Positions 1 to 6,334 of a DNA stretch of 6,334 nucleotides are shown here, piece by piece. The position numbers and the translations under genes were made by a program. The stretch's first letter is position 1; each line of letters starts with the position of its first letter. The DNA comes from Thermoanaerobaculia bacterium. GTDB taxonomy: Bacteria; Acidobacteriota; Thermoanaerobaculia; Multivoradales; UBA5704. Location: contig JAICSG010000251.1 in NCBI GenBank assembly GCA_025937035.1, forward strand, positions 1 to 6,334, in the 5' to 3' direction. The notes under the pieces were generated by a model that saw only the letters and a program-made list of their open reading frames with translations, did not search any database and was not told the origin of the DNA.

Positions 1-642
1 ATCAACACCAGCTTCCAGGGGACGGCGCAGGCCTTCCAGTCGTCGCTCCAGGGGCTGGGGCTGCTGCTGGTGATGGCCATCCTGGTGATCTACCTGGTGC
101 TGGGCATCCTCTACGAAAGCTTCATCCACCCGCTGACCATCCTCTCGGCGCTGCCGTTCGCCGGCTTCGGGGCCCTGGTGACTCTGATGGTCTTCCGCAC
201 CGAGCTTTCGATGTACGCTTTCGTGGGGATCATCCTGCTGGTCGGCCTGGTGAAGAAGAACGGCATCATGATGGTCGACTTCGCCATCCAGGCCCAGCGG
301 GACAAGAAGCTGACCCCGGCCGAGGCGATCTACGAGGCCTCGGTGGTGCGCTTCCGGCCGATCATGATGACCACCATGGCGGCCCTGATGGGCACGCTGC
401 CGATCGCCCTGGGGCTCGGGGCCGGCGCCGAGTCGCGCCCCCCACGGGGTCGAGCGGTGGTGGGCGGCCTGCTCTTCTCGCAGCTCCTGACGCTGTTCGT
501 GACGCCGGTCTTCTATGTGTATATGGACTCTCTCCAGGGGCGGCTCTCCCGGACCTTCCGCCGCTCGCGGCGCACCGCGGAAGAGGAAGAGGAACAGATC
601 GTGCTAGAGCCTGCTCTGGAGGACGCGCGCGCCACGCGGTGA
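1..642 (+). CDS. RND efflux pump permease (HAE1/AcrB-like), 3' part only
   Basis: This is the C-terminal 213 residues of an inner-membrane, proton-driven RND transporter; full-length members are about 1,000-1,050 residues, so roughly four fifths lies upstream of the window. The frame is open from base 1, and internal GTG/ATG codons near 70 are not the start. Visible segments (fragment numbering): a helix at about 20-38 followed by the typical YLVLGILYESFIHP stretch; helices at about 47-65 and 70-84; the VGLVKKNGIMMVDFA motif at 81-95, leading into the amphipathic loop; RFRPIMMTTMAALMGTLP at 117-134; GAGAES at 140-145; and the last helix at about 152-175 with LLFSQLLTLFVTPVFY. A charged cytoplasmic tail follows, with five Glu at 194-198. 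In HAE1 pumps this domain carries part of the proton relay and the export channel. One oddity is the RPPRGR stretch at 146-151, where the family usually has a hydrophobic residue after Pro and after Gly. Family assignment is secure; the substrate is unknown. Confidence 0.95.
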   Translation: MNTSFQGTAQAFQSSLQGLGLLLVMAILVIYLVLGILYESFIHPLTILSALPFAGFGALVTLMVFRTELSMYAFVGIILLVGLVKKNGIMMVDFAIQAQRDKKLTPAEAIYEASVVRFRPIMMTTMAALMGTLPIALGLGAGAESRPPRGRAVVGGLLFSQLLTLFVTPVFYVYMDSLQGRLSRTFRRSRRTAEEEEEQIVLEPALEDARATR

Positions 643-740
643 GCGCGCGCCTGGGGCCGCGAAATGTAAGGCATGTAAAAAATGGGAGGGGAATGCGCGA
701 TCCGGGAAACCTCTCCCGGGCCGCTGCGTTCTGAGACGAC
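643..740 (+). other. Leader region with two competing hairpins upstream of the adaptor gene
   Basis: This 98-bp gap separates the RND gene from the adaptor gene. Two stems can be drawn that cannot coexist. Stem one pairs CCGGGA (702-707) with TCCCGG (714-719) around a 6-nt loop. Stem two pairs GGGAGGGG (684-691) with CCTCTCCC (710-717), eight pairs including one G-T wobble, around an 18-nt loop. Neither is followed by a T-tract, so neither is a standard intrinsic terminator. ATGTAA occurs twice (664-669 and 673-678), 9 bases apart. I see no convincing promoter, so the adaptor gene may be read through from the RND gene. The hairpins are seen directly; a regulatory role is only a possibility. 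Confidence 0.3.
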
Positions 741-2120
741 ATGGACCCACTCGAGAACAATCACAAGCAGCGCAGGTTCCTCATCATCGCCATCGTCGTG
801 GTGGTGGGGGTCCTGGTCGGGCTTTTCTTCTTCCGGCGCGGCAAGGACAAGGGCGGTGACAAGTACCGCACCGAGGCGGTCAGCACCGGGAACATCACGG
901 CGACCATCAACGCCACGGGGACCCTCTCCGCCGTCACCACGGTCCAGGTCGGCAGCCAGGTCTCCGGCATCATCGCCAGGCTCTACGCCGACTTCAACAG
1001 CCAGGTGAAGCAGGGGCAGCTCCTCGCCGAGCTCGATCCCACCCCCTTCCAGCAGACCGTCGAGCAGCGCAAGGCCGACGTCACCAAGGCGCAGGTCGAG
1101 GTGGCCAACACCAAGGTCACCTACGACCGCCAGAAGCGGCTGGCCGACGCGGGCCTGATCGCGCTGTCCGACCTCGACGCCGCCAAGGCGGCCTACGATG
1201 GCGCGCGCGCGGGGCTCGCCCAGTCCCAGGCGGCGCTCAAGCAGGCGCAGACCAACCTCGGCTACACCAAGATCTTCTCGCCCATCGACGGCCAGGTGGT
1301 GGCCCGCCAGTACGACATCGGCCAGACGGTCGCCGCCTCGTTCTCGGCCCCCACCCTGTTCACCATCGCCAAGGACCTCACCAAGATGCAGGTGCAGGCC
1401 GACGTCGATCAGTCGGACATCGGCCAGATCAAGGTCGGCGAGCCGGCGCACTTCACGGTCGACGCCTACCCCGACCAGACCTTCCGGGGGCAGATCTCCC
1501 AGGTGCGCTTGAACGCCACGGTCTCCCAGAACGTCATCACCTATCCGGTGATCATCGAGGTGCCCAACCCCGACCTCAAGCTGCGCCCCAGCATGACGGC
1601 CAACGTCACCATCGACGTCGCCCACGCGCGGGACGTGCTGCGGGTGCCCAACGCCGCCCTGCGCTTCCGGCCAGAGACGACGGCATCGGAAGGCGGCCAG
1701 CAGGCCGGCGGCGGCCGGAGCGGCGGCTCGCGGGCCGGCTCCGAGCAGGCGGCGGGCCAGCAGCCCCCGGGCGGCGGCTCCTTCCGGCAGCGCGCGGCCG
1801 GCGGCGAGGGACAGCCGGGTGGTCCGGGCGGCCCTGGCGGCTCCGGCAATGGCGAGCGGTCCGGCAACTGGCGCGGACGCCGGCAGCAGCAGGGGCAGAC
1901 CGTCTACGTCCTCAACCCGGCCGCCGAGGACAAGAAGAGCGAGCTGCGCCCGGTGCAGATCCGCACCGGCATCACCGACGGCCGCTACACCCAGGTGCTG
2001 GGGGTGATCTCCGGCACGCTCAACCCCGGCGATCTGGTGGTCACCGGAACCGCCACGGTCAAGGTCGAGCAGCAGCCGGGCGCCACCAACCGCGGTCCGC
2101 GCGGCTTCGGGCGCTTCTGA
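741..2120 (+). CDS. MacA-like periplasmic adaptor (membrane fusion protein) with Gly-rich insert
   Basis: This 459-residue HlyD/MacA-type adaptor would link an inner-membrane pump to an outer-membrane channel in the periplasm. Order of parts: a short cytoplasmic N-terminus, a single anchor helix at about 13-31, and a barrel strand region from 44. The lipoyl half-motifs lie at about 66-100 (VQVGSQVSGIIARL, then GQLLAELDPTPF) and about 170-210 (GYTKIFSPIDGQVVAR). A predicted alpha-hairpin lies between them at about 101-168, rich in Ala, Gln and Lys. A beta-barrel follows at about 213-295, then VPNAALRFRP at 302-311, and a membrane-proximal domain at about 387-440. Residues 316-386 form a Gly/Gln/Pro/Arg-rich, probably disordered insert that makes the protein longer than E. 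coli MacA (about 370). The start is well fixed, because an in-frame TGA lies at 732-734 just before ATG 741; the ribosome site (GAGA) is weak. The ATPase gene follows after 7 bp, supporting a MacAB-type partnership rather than service to the RND pump. The substrate is unknown. Confidence 0.93.
   Translation: MDPLENNHKQRRFLIIAIVVVVGVLVGLFFFRRGKDKGGDKYRTEAVSTGNITATINATGTLSAVTTVQVGSQVSGIIARLYADFNSQVKQGQLLAELDPTPFQQTVEQRKADVTKAQVEVANTKVTYDRQKRLADAGLIALSDLDAAKAAYDGARAGLAQSQAALKQAQTNLGYTKIFSPIDGQVVARQYDIGQTVAASFSAPTLFTIAKDLTKMQVQADVDQSDIGQIKVGEPAHFTVDAYPDQTFRGQISQVRLNATVSQNVITYPVIIEVPNPDLKLRPSMTANVTIDVAHARDVLRVPNAALRFRPETTASEGGQQAGGGRSGGSRAGSEQAAGQQPPGGGSFRQRAAGGEGQPGGPGGPGGSGNGERSGNWRGRRQQQGQTVYVLNPAAEDKKSELRPVQIRTGITDGRYTQVLGVISGTLNPGDLVVTGTATVKVEQQPGATNRGPRGFGRF
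1686..1898 (+). other. Gly/Gln/Arg/Pro-rich low-complexity insert within the adaptor
   Basis: This codes residues 316-386 of the adaptor. It is dominated by Gly with Gln, Arg, Ser and Pro, including a short collagen-like GPGGPGGSG stretch, and has almost no hydrophobic residues. It sits exactly between the end of the barrel domain (VPNAALRFRP) and the membrane-proximal domain, which restarts at QTVYVLNP. Variable Gly/Pro-rich linkers at this junction are known in many environmental MacA homologues. It is most likely a flexible loop tolerated at a domain boundary. Confidence 0.8.
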
Positions 2121-2127
2121 GGACGCC

Positions 2128-2921
<794 letters not shown>

Positions 2922-2925
<4 letters not shown>

Positions 2926-4151
2926 AAGTCACCGCCATGCGTCTGCTGAACATCACCAAGGTGGGCCTGATGGCCATCGCGCGCAACAAGATGCGCTCGC
3001 TGCTCACCATGTTGGGGATCATCATCGGCGTCGCCTGCGTGATCACCATGGTGGCGGTGGGCACCGGCGCGTCGAGCTCCATCCAGGCGACCATCAACTC
3101 GCTGGGCTCGAACTTCATCATGGTCTTCCCCGGCGCCGCGATGTCCGGCGGCATGCGCTCCTTCACCGGCGAGTCCAAGCTGACCCCGGAGGACGCGCTG
3201 GCGATCAAGGCCGAGTGCCCGGCCGTCGCCTACGTCTCGCCCGGCGCCCGCACCAACGCCCAGATCGTGGCGGGGGAGCAGAACTGGGGGACCCAGGTCT
3301 GGGGAGTGGACGTCGACTGGCCCTTCATCCGCGCCTGGAACGTGGCGGACGGCGACTTCTTCACCGACGTCGACGTGCGCTCCTCGGCCAAGGTCGCCGT
3401 GCTCGGCTCCACGGTGGCCGAGAATCTCTTCCCCAACGGCGACGCGGGGGGCTCCACCATCCGCATCAAGCACGTCCCCTTCAAGGTGGTGGGCGTGCTC
3501 GAGCGCAAGGGGGGGAACATGATGGGGCAGGACCAGGACGACCAGATCATCGCCCCCTATACGACCGTGATGAAGCAGCTCATGGGCTCGCCGCGGATCA
3601 ACATGGTCTACGTCTCGGCCCGCTCCGCCGACCAGGTCGGCCAGGCGCAGATCGAGATCGAGGCCCTGCTGCGCCAGCGCCACCGCCTGGGGCCCGGCCA
3701 GGAGAGCGACTTCAACATGCGCTCGCAGGAGGAGATCGCCTCGACCTCGGCGCAGACCTCGCGCACCCTGTCGATCCTGCTCGGCTCGGCCGCCGCCATC
3801 TCCCTGCTGGTGGGGGGGATCGGGATCATGAACATCATGCTGGTCTCGGTCACCGAGCGCACCCGCGAGATCGGCGTCCGGCTGGCGATCGGCGCCAAGG
3901 GGCGGCACGTCCTGCTGCAGTTCCTCCTGGAGGCGATCGCGCTCTCGGTGGTGGGCGGCGGCATCGGCGTGGCGCTGGGGCTGCTCATCCCCCACCTGGT
4001 GACCCGCTTCGCCGGCATGCCGACGCAGGTGAGCACGGGGTCGGTCCTCCTCGCCTTCGGCTTCGCCGCCGCCATCGGGGTCTTCTTCGGCTTCTACCCG
4101 GCGCGCAAGGCCTCGCGGCTCGATCCCATCGACGCCCTGCGGTACGAGTAG
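2922..4151 (+). CDS. MacB-like ABC transporter permease (MacB periplasmic core + FtsX domain)
   Basis: This 409-residue inner-membrane subunit pairs with the upstream ATPase. The N-terminus has an amphipathic stretch and the family pattern MAIARNKMRSLLTMLGIIIGVA at 17-38, leading into helix 1 (about 28-48). A large periplasmic domain spans about 50-275, including VWGVDVDW and VAVLGSTVAENLF. The FtsX-type domain follows, with helix 2 (about 283-308), the cytoplasmic coupling motif TERTREIGVRLAIGA at 311-325, helix 3 (about 332-356) and helix 4 (about 373-393). The end is YPARKASRLDPIDALRYE, the classic MacB-family terminus. This is the four-helix mechanotransmission design of MacB, which moves substrate in the periplasm through the adaptor and a TolC-like channel. 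The start is GTG 2922 inside GTGA, with GAGGTGG at 2911-2917 as ribosome site; ATG 2937 is the alternative and would drop five residues. The substrate (antibiotic, toxin, lipid or peptide) cannot be read from sequence. Confidence 0.96.
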
Positions 4152-4216
4152 CCGGATCGCGCTTTCACGGGCATAATCCTCCCAGGGCAACCCTATACAA
4201 CCCAAGGAGGGTGAGC

Positions 4217-4540
4217 ATGTCCAGAAAGTGGATCGGGATCGTTGCATTGGTGGCGATTCTCCTCGGATCTCTCGGCCTGCCCGCGCGGGCGGCGCAGCCG
4301 AAGACCTATCAGGTGACCGGGCCGGTGCTCGAGCTGACCAGCGACATGATCGTGGTCAAGAAGGGGAACGACCGCTGGGAGATCGCGCGGAACGCCGACA
4401 CCAAGGTCACCGGCGACCTCAAGGTCGGCGCCACGGTCACCATCCAGTACCGGATGACCGCCGCCGCCATCGACGTCAAGGCCGACAAGGGCGCCGCCAA
4501 GAAGGAAGCGAAGCCCAAGAAGGGCGCCGCCAAGGGATAG
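4217..4540 (+). CDS. Small secreted protein with beta-rich domain and Lys/Ala-rich tail
   Basis: This is a 107-residue hypothetical protein. The N-terminus is a clear Sec signal peptide: basic MSRKW, hydrophobic core at about 6-21, and an A-R-A cleavage site at 23-25, leaving about 82 mature residues for the periplasm or exterior. Residues 29-88 alternate short strands and turns (YQVTGPVLELTSDMIVV, RWEIARNADTKVTGDLKVG, ATVTIQYRM), resembling small OB-like/DUF5666-type domains; that resemblance is tentative. Residues 88-107 are nearly all Lys, Ala, Gly, Pro and Glu, giving a strongly basic tail that might bind an anionic surface or nucleic acid (inference). The ribosome site AAGGAGG at 4204-4210 is the best in the window and fixes ATG 4217; a GTG at 4211 overlaps it and is not used. 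The gene lies 65 bp after the permease, so it may be expressed with the ABC operon or separately. No biochemical function is assigned. Confidence 0.85.
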   Translation: MSRKWIGIVALVAILLGSLGLPARAAQPKTYQVTGPVLELTSDMIVVKKGNDRWEIARNADTKVTGDLKVGATVTIQYRMTAAAIDVKADKGAAKKEAKPKKGAAKG

Positions 4541-4550
4541 CGCCCCGCGT

Positions 4551-4579
4551 TTGACGGACGGCTGGAGCGCGGTTAGAGT
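4551..4579 (+). promoter_or_regulatory. Sigma70-type promoter for the MFS gene
   Basis: TTGACG at 4551-4556 matches the -35 consensus at five of six bases. TAGAGT at 4574-4579 matches the -10 consensus at four of six. They are separated by exactly 17 bp. Transcription would begin near 4586, giving a leader of about 22 nt before ATG 4609. It lies just after the small secreted-protein gene, so the MFS gene is probably a separate transcription unit. The boxes are read directly; activity is inferred. Confidence 0.6.
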
Positions 4580-4600
4580 CTCCCTCGCAACCGCGCTCCA
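4563..4600. promoter_or_regulatory. Operator-like perfect inverted repeat across the MFS promoter
   Basis: TGGAGCGCGGTT (4563-4574) is the exact reverse complement of AACCGCGCTCCA (4589-4600): 12 perfect pairs around a 14-nt centre. The left arm occupies the -35/-10 spacer and touches the first base of the -10 box. The right arm covers about +4 to +15 and ends 8 bases before the start codon. Such placement is typical of a repressor operator, because a bound dimer would block RNA polymerase. With initiation near 4586 the MFS transcript would lack the left arm, so an RNA hairpin would form only in read-through transcripts. There is no T-tract, so it is a poor intrinsic terminator. No regulator gene is in the window. 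Confidence 0.5.
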
Positions 4601-4608
4601 AGCCGACC

Positions 4609-5943
4609 ATGCCCAACCGACCCGCCGATCCGGTCCGCGTCGCCCGCTGGGGGCTCTTCGTCCTCACCTTCGTCAACCTGTTCAACTATCTCGACCGCTT
4701 CATCCTCGCCGCGGTCGTCGAGAGCCTCAAGAAACCCTTCCCCCAGGGGCTCGCCCTCTCCGACACCCAGCTCGGAGCGCTCGCCACCGGCTTCATCCTG
4801 GTCTACATGCTGACCTCGCCCATCTTCGGCACCCTCGGCGACCGGGGCGGCCGGCCGCGGCTGATCGCGGCCGGGGTCGCCATCTGGAGCGTGGCCACCG
4901 CCCTGGGCGCCCTCGCGAAGGGGTTCGCCAGCCTGTTCCTGGCCCGCTCCACGGTGGGGGTGGGGGAGGCGGCCTACGGCACGGTGTCGCCGGCCCTGCT
5001 CGCCGACTACTTCCCCGTCGAGCAGCGCGGCCGGGTGTTCGCCGTCTTCTCCGCCGCCATCCCGATCGGCTCGGCCGCCGGCTACATGCTCGGCGGGTAC
5101 GTCGACAGCCACCTGGGATGGCGGGCGGCCTTCTTCGTGGCCGGCGTCCCCGGCCTGCTGCTCGCCTGGCTCACCTCGCGCCTGCTCGATCCGCCGCGCG
5201 GCGCCCAGGAGGGGGGGACGGCCCACGCGGCCGGGCACGGGGTGGCGCTGGGCCGGCAGGCGCTCGCCGCCTACACCGGCCTGCTCCGCAACGTCCCCTA
5301 TACCCTGACCGTCCTCGGCTACGCCGCCTATACCTTCGCCCTCGGCGCCCTGGCCTTCTGGACCCCGGCTTTCCTGGAGCGCGAGCGGGGGCTGACGCAC
5401 GCCGACGCCACGGTGCAGTTCGGGGCGATCGTGGTGGTCACCGGGTTCGTGGGCACCTTCGTGGGCGGCTGGGTGGGCGACCGCCTGCTGCCCCGCTTCC
5501 GGGAGGCCTATCTCTGGGTGTCGGGAATCGCCACGCTCGCCGCCGTCCCCTTCGCCTGGATGGCCTTCACCGCCCACGGCCGCGGCGCCTACACGACGGC
5601 GATCGTGATCGCCGAGATCCTGGTCTTCTTCTCGACCGGGCCCGTCAACTCGGCGATCATCAACGTGGTCGAGCCCGAGCGGCGGGCCACGGCGGTGGCG
5701 CTGTCGATCCTCGCCATCCACCTGCTGGGGGACGTCCCCTCGCCGCCGCTGATCGGCCTGGTCTCCGATCACTCCTCGCTCGGCCGCGCCCTGCTGATCC
5801 TCCCCGCCGCCTTCGGCGTCAGCGGCCTGATCTGGATCTGGGCTGCCTGGCGAGGGGAGACCCTCACTCCCCCAACCCCCTCTCTCCCGGCCCTCCACCC
5901 ACCCCAGCCGGGGAGAGAGGGGGCTCAAAGCAAGCCGAGCTGA
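4609..5943 (+). CDS. Spinster-like MFS transporter
   Basis: This 444-residue, predicted 12-helix major facilitator belongs to the Spinster-like group. Marks: FNYLDRFILAAVV at 25-37 in helix 1 with Asp29 and Arg30; SDTQLGALATGFILVYMLTSP at 51-71; the loop motif GTLGDRGGRPRL at 74-85; VGVGEAAYGTVSPALLADYF at 116-135 with Glu120; IPIGSAAGYMLGG at 151-163; GWRAAFFVAGVPGLLLA at 170-186; and the C-half motifs GPVNSAIINVVEPERRATA at 344-362 and HLLGDVPSPPLIG at 371-383. Spinster proteins in animals and some bacteria move lysophospholipids or sphingosine-1-phosphate by proton-linked exchange; other relatives are annotated only as sugar or drug transporters, so the substrate is open. The start at ATG 4609 lacks a clear Shine-Dalgarno sequence but begins right at the expected N-terminus. 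The last helix ends near 414. The following Pro-rich tail (about 418-444) is encoded inside a palindromic repeat and looks like an acquired terminus rather than part of the family fold. Confidence 0.93.
   Translation: MPNRPADPVRVARWGLFVLTFVNLFNYLDRFILAAVVESLKKPFPQGLALSDTQLGALATGFILVYMLTSPIFGTLGDRGGRPRLIAAGVAIWSVATALGALAKGFASLFLARSTVGVGEAAYGTVSPALLADYFPVEQRGRVFAVFSAAIPIGSAAGYMLGGYVDSHLGWRAAFFVAGVPGLLLAWLTSRLLDPPRGAQEGGTAHAAGHGVALGRQALAAYTGLLRNVPYTLTVLGYAAYTFALGALAFWTPAFLERERGLTHADATVQFGAIVVVTGFVGTFVGGWVGDRLLPRFREAYLWVSGIATLAAVPFAWMAFTAHGRGAYTTAIVIAEILVFFSTGPVNSAIINVVEPERRATAVALSILAIHLLGDVPSPPLIGLVSDHSSLGRALLILPAAFGVSGLIWIWAAWRGETLTPPTPSLPALHPPQPGREGAQSKPS
5862..5930 (+). repeat. REP-like C/G-rich palindromic element, copy 1 (inside the MFS 3' end)
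   Basis: CCCCCTCTCTCCC (5876-5888) pairs perfectly with GGGAGAGAGGGGG (5911-5923), 13 bp, around a 22-nt C-rich loop containing CCCTCCACCCACCC (5891-5904). The element is preceded by CCTCACTCCCCC and followed by CTCAAAG. This pyrimidine-arm/purine-arm design is like dispersed intergenic palindromes found in many high-GC bacterial genomes. Its composition is unlike the surrounding MFS codons, and it codes for a Pro/Ser/Leu/His-rich tail. The hairpin has no T-run after it. The second copy just downstream shows it is a repeat family rather than chance. Confidence 0.85.
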
Positions 5944-6009
5944 CTTTCTCCCTCTTCTCCCCGGAAGGGTGGGTGGAGGGATGGGAGAAGAGGGCCGGGG
6001 TGATGAGGG
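5944..6009 (-). repeat. REP-like palindromic element, copy 2 in opposite orientation
   Basis: CCCTCTTCTCCC (5950-5961) pairs perfectly with GGGAGAAGAGGG (5983-5994), 12 bp, around a 21-nt loop. Read on the minus strand, it matches copy 1 along its length. The loop stretch CCCTCCACCCACCC is identical (5967-5980 here), CCGGGGAGA is identical (5956-5964 here), and both begin CCTCA and end AAAG. The arms differ at several positions but each copy keeps its own arms complementary, a sign of compensatory change. It fills nearly all of the 70-bp gap between the convergent MFS and DUF4337-like genes. It could slow or end transcription from both sides, although no T-tract follows the stem in either direction. 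Confidence 0.85.
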
Positions 6010-6013
6010 GTCT

Positions 6014-6334
6014 TCAGCTCAGGAACTTCGCGAACGCGTCCGGGTGGATCCCCCAACTGAAGAAGCCGGCGAGCCCCATCACCACTCCGAAGGCGGCGAA
6101 GAGGATCGCCACCCCCACCAGCCACTTCTTCCTGGTCAGGGCGCTCACGCCGAGCAGGGCGATCGAGATGCTGATCGCCGCCTCCGACATGTCGAACTGG
6201 TCGTCGTGCACGTTCAGGCTGTCGTAGTCCTTCTCGGCGCCTTCCGCCACCTTCTTGATCTCCTCCTTCTGCTGCTCGTACTTCTTCACGTTCGCCGTGT
6301 AGATGGCGATCTCCTTGTCGAGCGGGCCGATTCC
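6014..6334 (-). CDS. DUF4337-like membrane protein, C-terminal part (runs off the window)
   Basis: The minus-strand frame stays open from the right edge to the TGA at 6014-6016, giving 106 visible residues. The GTG at 6289 is internal, since the coding frame continues upstream of it (GIGPLDKEIAIYTANVKKYE). Visible parts, numbered from the edge: a highly charged, probably coiled-coil segment at about 5-40 (Lys/Glu-rich); HDDQFDMSEAAISISIALLG at 43-62; helix one at about 51-66; LTRKKWL at 66-72; helix two at about 71-92; and a short WGIHPDAFAKFLS end. The HDDQFDMSEA stretch followed by two helices, with LTRKKWL between them, matches my recollection of the DUF4337 family (about 180-200 residues, function unknown). 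It is probably an inner-membrane protein with a helical soluble N-terminus. It is convergent with the MFS gene, so it belongs to another transcription unit. Confidence 0.75.
   Translation of the reverse strand, partial: GIGPLDKEIAIYTANVKKYEQQKEEIKKVAEGAEKDYDSLNVHDDQFDMSEAAISISIALLGVSALTRKKWLVGVAILFAAFGVVMGLAGFFSWGIHPDAFAKFLS

Noticed and set aside
70..642. Stand-alone 190-residue gene starting at GTG 70
   Set aside because: The frame is open to base 1 and the residues before 70 match the RND helix-8 region, so this is the end of a larger gene.
4163..4200. Possible promoter before the small secreted-protein gene (CATAAT 4172-4177 or TATACA 4194-4199)
   Set aside because: Both resemble -10 boxes in an AT-richer patch, but neither has a good -35 box at 16-18 bp spacing, so the evidence is too weak to list.
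3215..4216. Plus-strand upstream extension in the frame of the small secreted protein
   Set aside because: It overlaps the permease in another frame and reads as Arg/Gly/Ala/Pro low complexity; the signal peptide and AAGGAGG site fix the start at 4217.
4573..5928. Long minus-strand open frame (~451 codons) opposite the MFS gene
   Set aside because: Composition is typical of antisense to GC-rich membrane proteins (Gly/Glu/Asp/Arg), and the plus frame is a clear Spinster-like MFS protein.
5876..5994. Intrinsic terminator for the MFS or DUF4337-like gene
   Set aside because: Stems are strong but no T-run follows them on either strand; better described as palindromic repeats that may incidentally hinder transcription.
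5862..6009. CRISPR-like repeats
   Set aside because: Only two copies, in opposite orientation, each internally palindromic over most of its length, with a 13-bp spacer and no cas genes.
4551..6227. Plus-strand ~558-codon frame overlapping the MFS gene
   Set aside because: Arg/Pro-rich out-of-frame shadow of the MFS gene that runs on into the antisense of the DUF4337-like gene.

Overview
The window is high-GC, bacterial and almost entirely coding, with strong third-position G/C. It comes from a Gram-negative (double-membrane) organism: it encodes the C-terminal part of an RND inner-membrane pump and a complete MacA/MacB-like set (periplasmic adaptor, ATPase and permease). The lineage cannot be fixed from sequence alone. 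High-GC soil or sediment phyla such as Acidobacteriota, Methylomirabilota/Rokubacteria or deltaproteobacterial groups would fit, but this is inference.

Layout. 1-642 (+) is the 3' end of an RND (HAE1/AcrB-like) permease that starts outside the window. 643-740 is a gap with two competing small hairpins. 741-4151 (+) is a tight three-gene operon: MacA-like adaptor, MacB/LolD-like ATPase (7 bp gap) and MacB-like FtsX-domain permease (4 bp GTGA overlap). 4217-4540 (+) encodes a small secreted protein with a beta-rich domain and a Lys/Ala-rich tail. 4541-4608 holds a convincing sigma70-type promoter with a perfect 12-bp-arm inverted repeat straddling its -10 box. 4609-5943 (+) is a Spinster-like MFS transporter whose last ~27 codons lie inside a C/G-rich palindromic repeat. 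A second copy of that repeat, in opposite orientation, fills 5944-6009. 6014-6334 (-) is the C-terminal part of a DUF4337-like membrane protein, convergent with the MFS gene and running off the window.

How the genes work together. The ATPase and permease should form a mechanotransmission-type ABC engine that drives export through the MacA-like adaptor and an outer-membrane TolC-type channel, which is not in this window. The RND gene just upstream suggests a combined efflux locus in which RND and ABC pumps may share an outer-membrane channel. The MFS gene has its own promoter and probably moves lipid-like or other amphipathic substrates.

I found no CRISPR array, tRNA, rRNA, transposase or defence cassette, and no evidence of a wholly new system. 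The most unusual structures are the inverted pair of palindromic repeats that supplies the end of the MFS coding sequence and the operator-like dyad at the MFS promoter.
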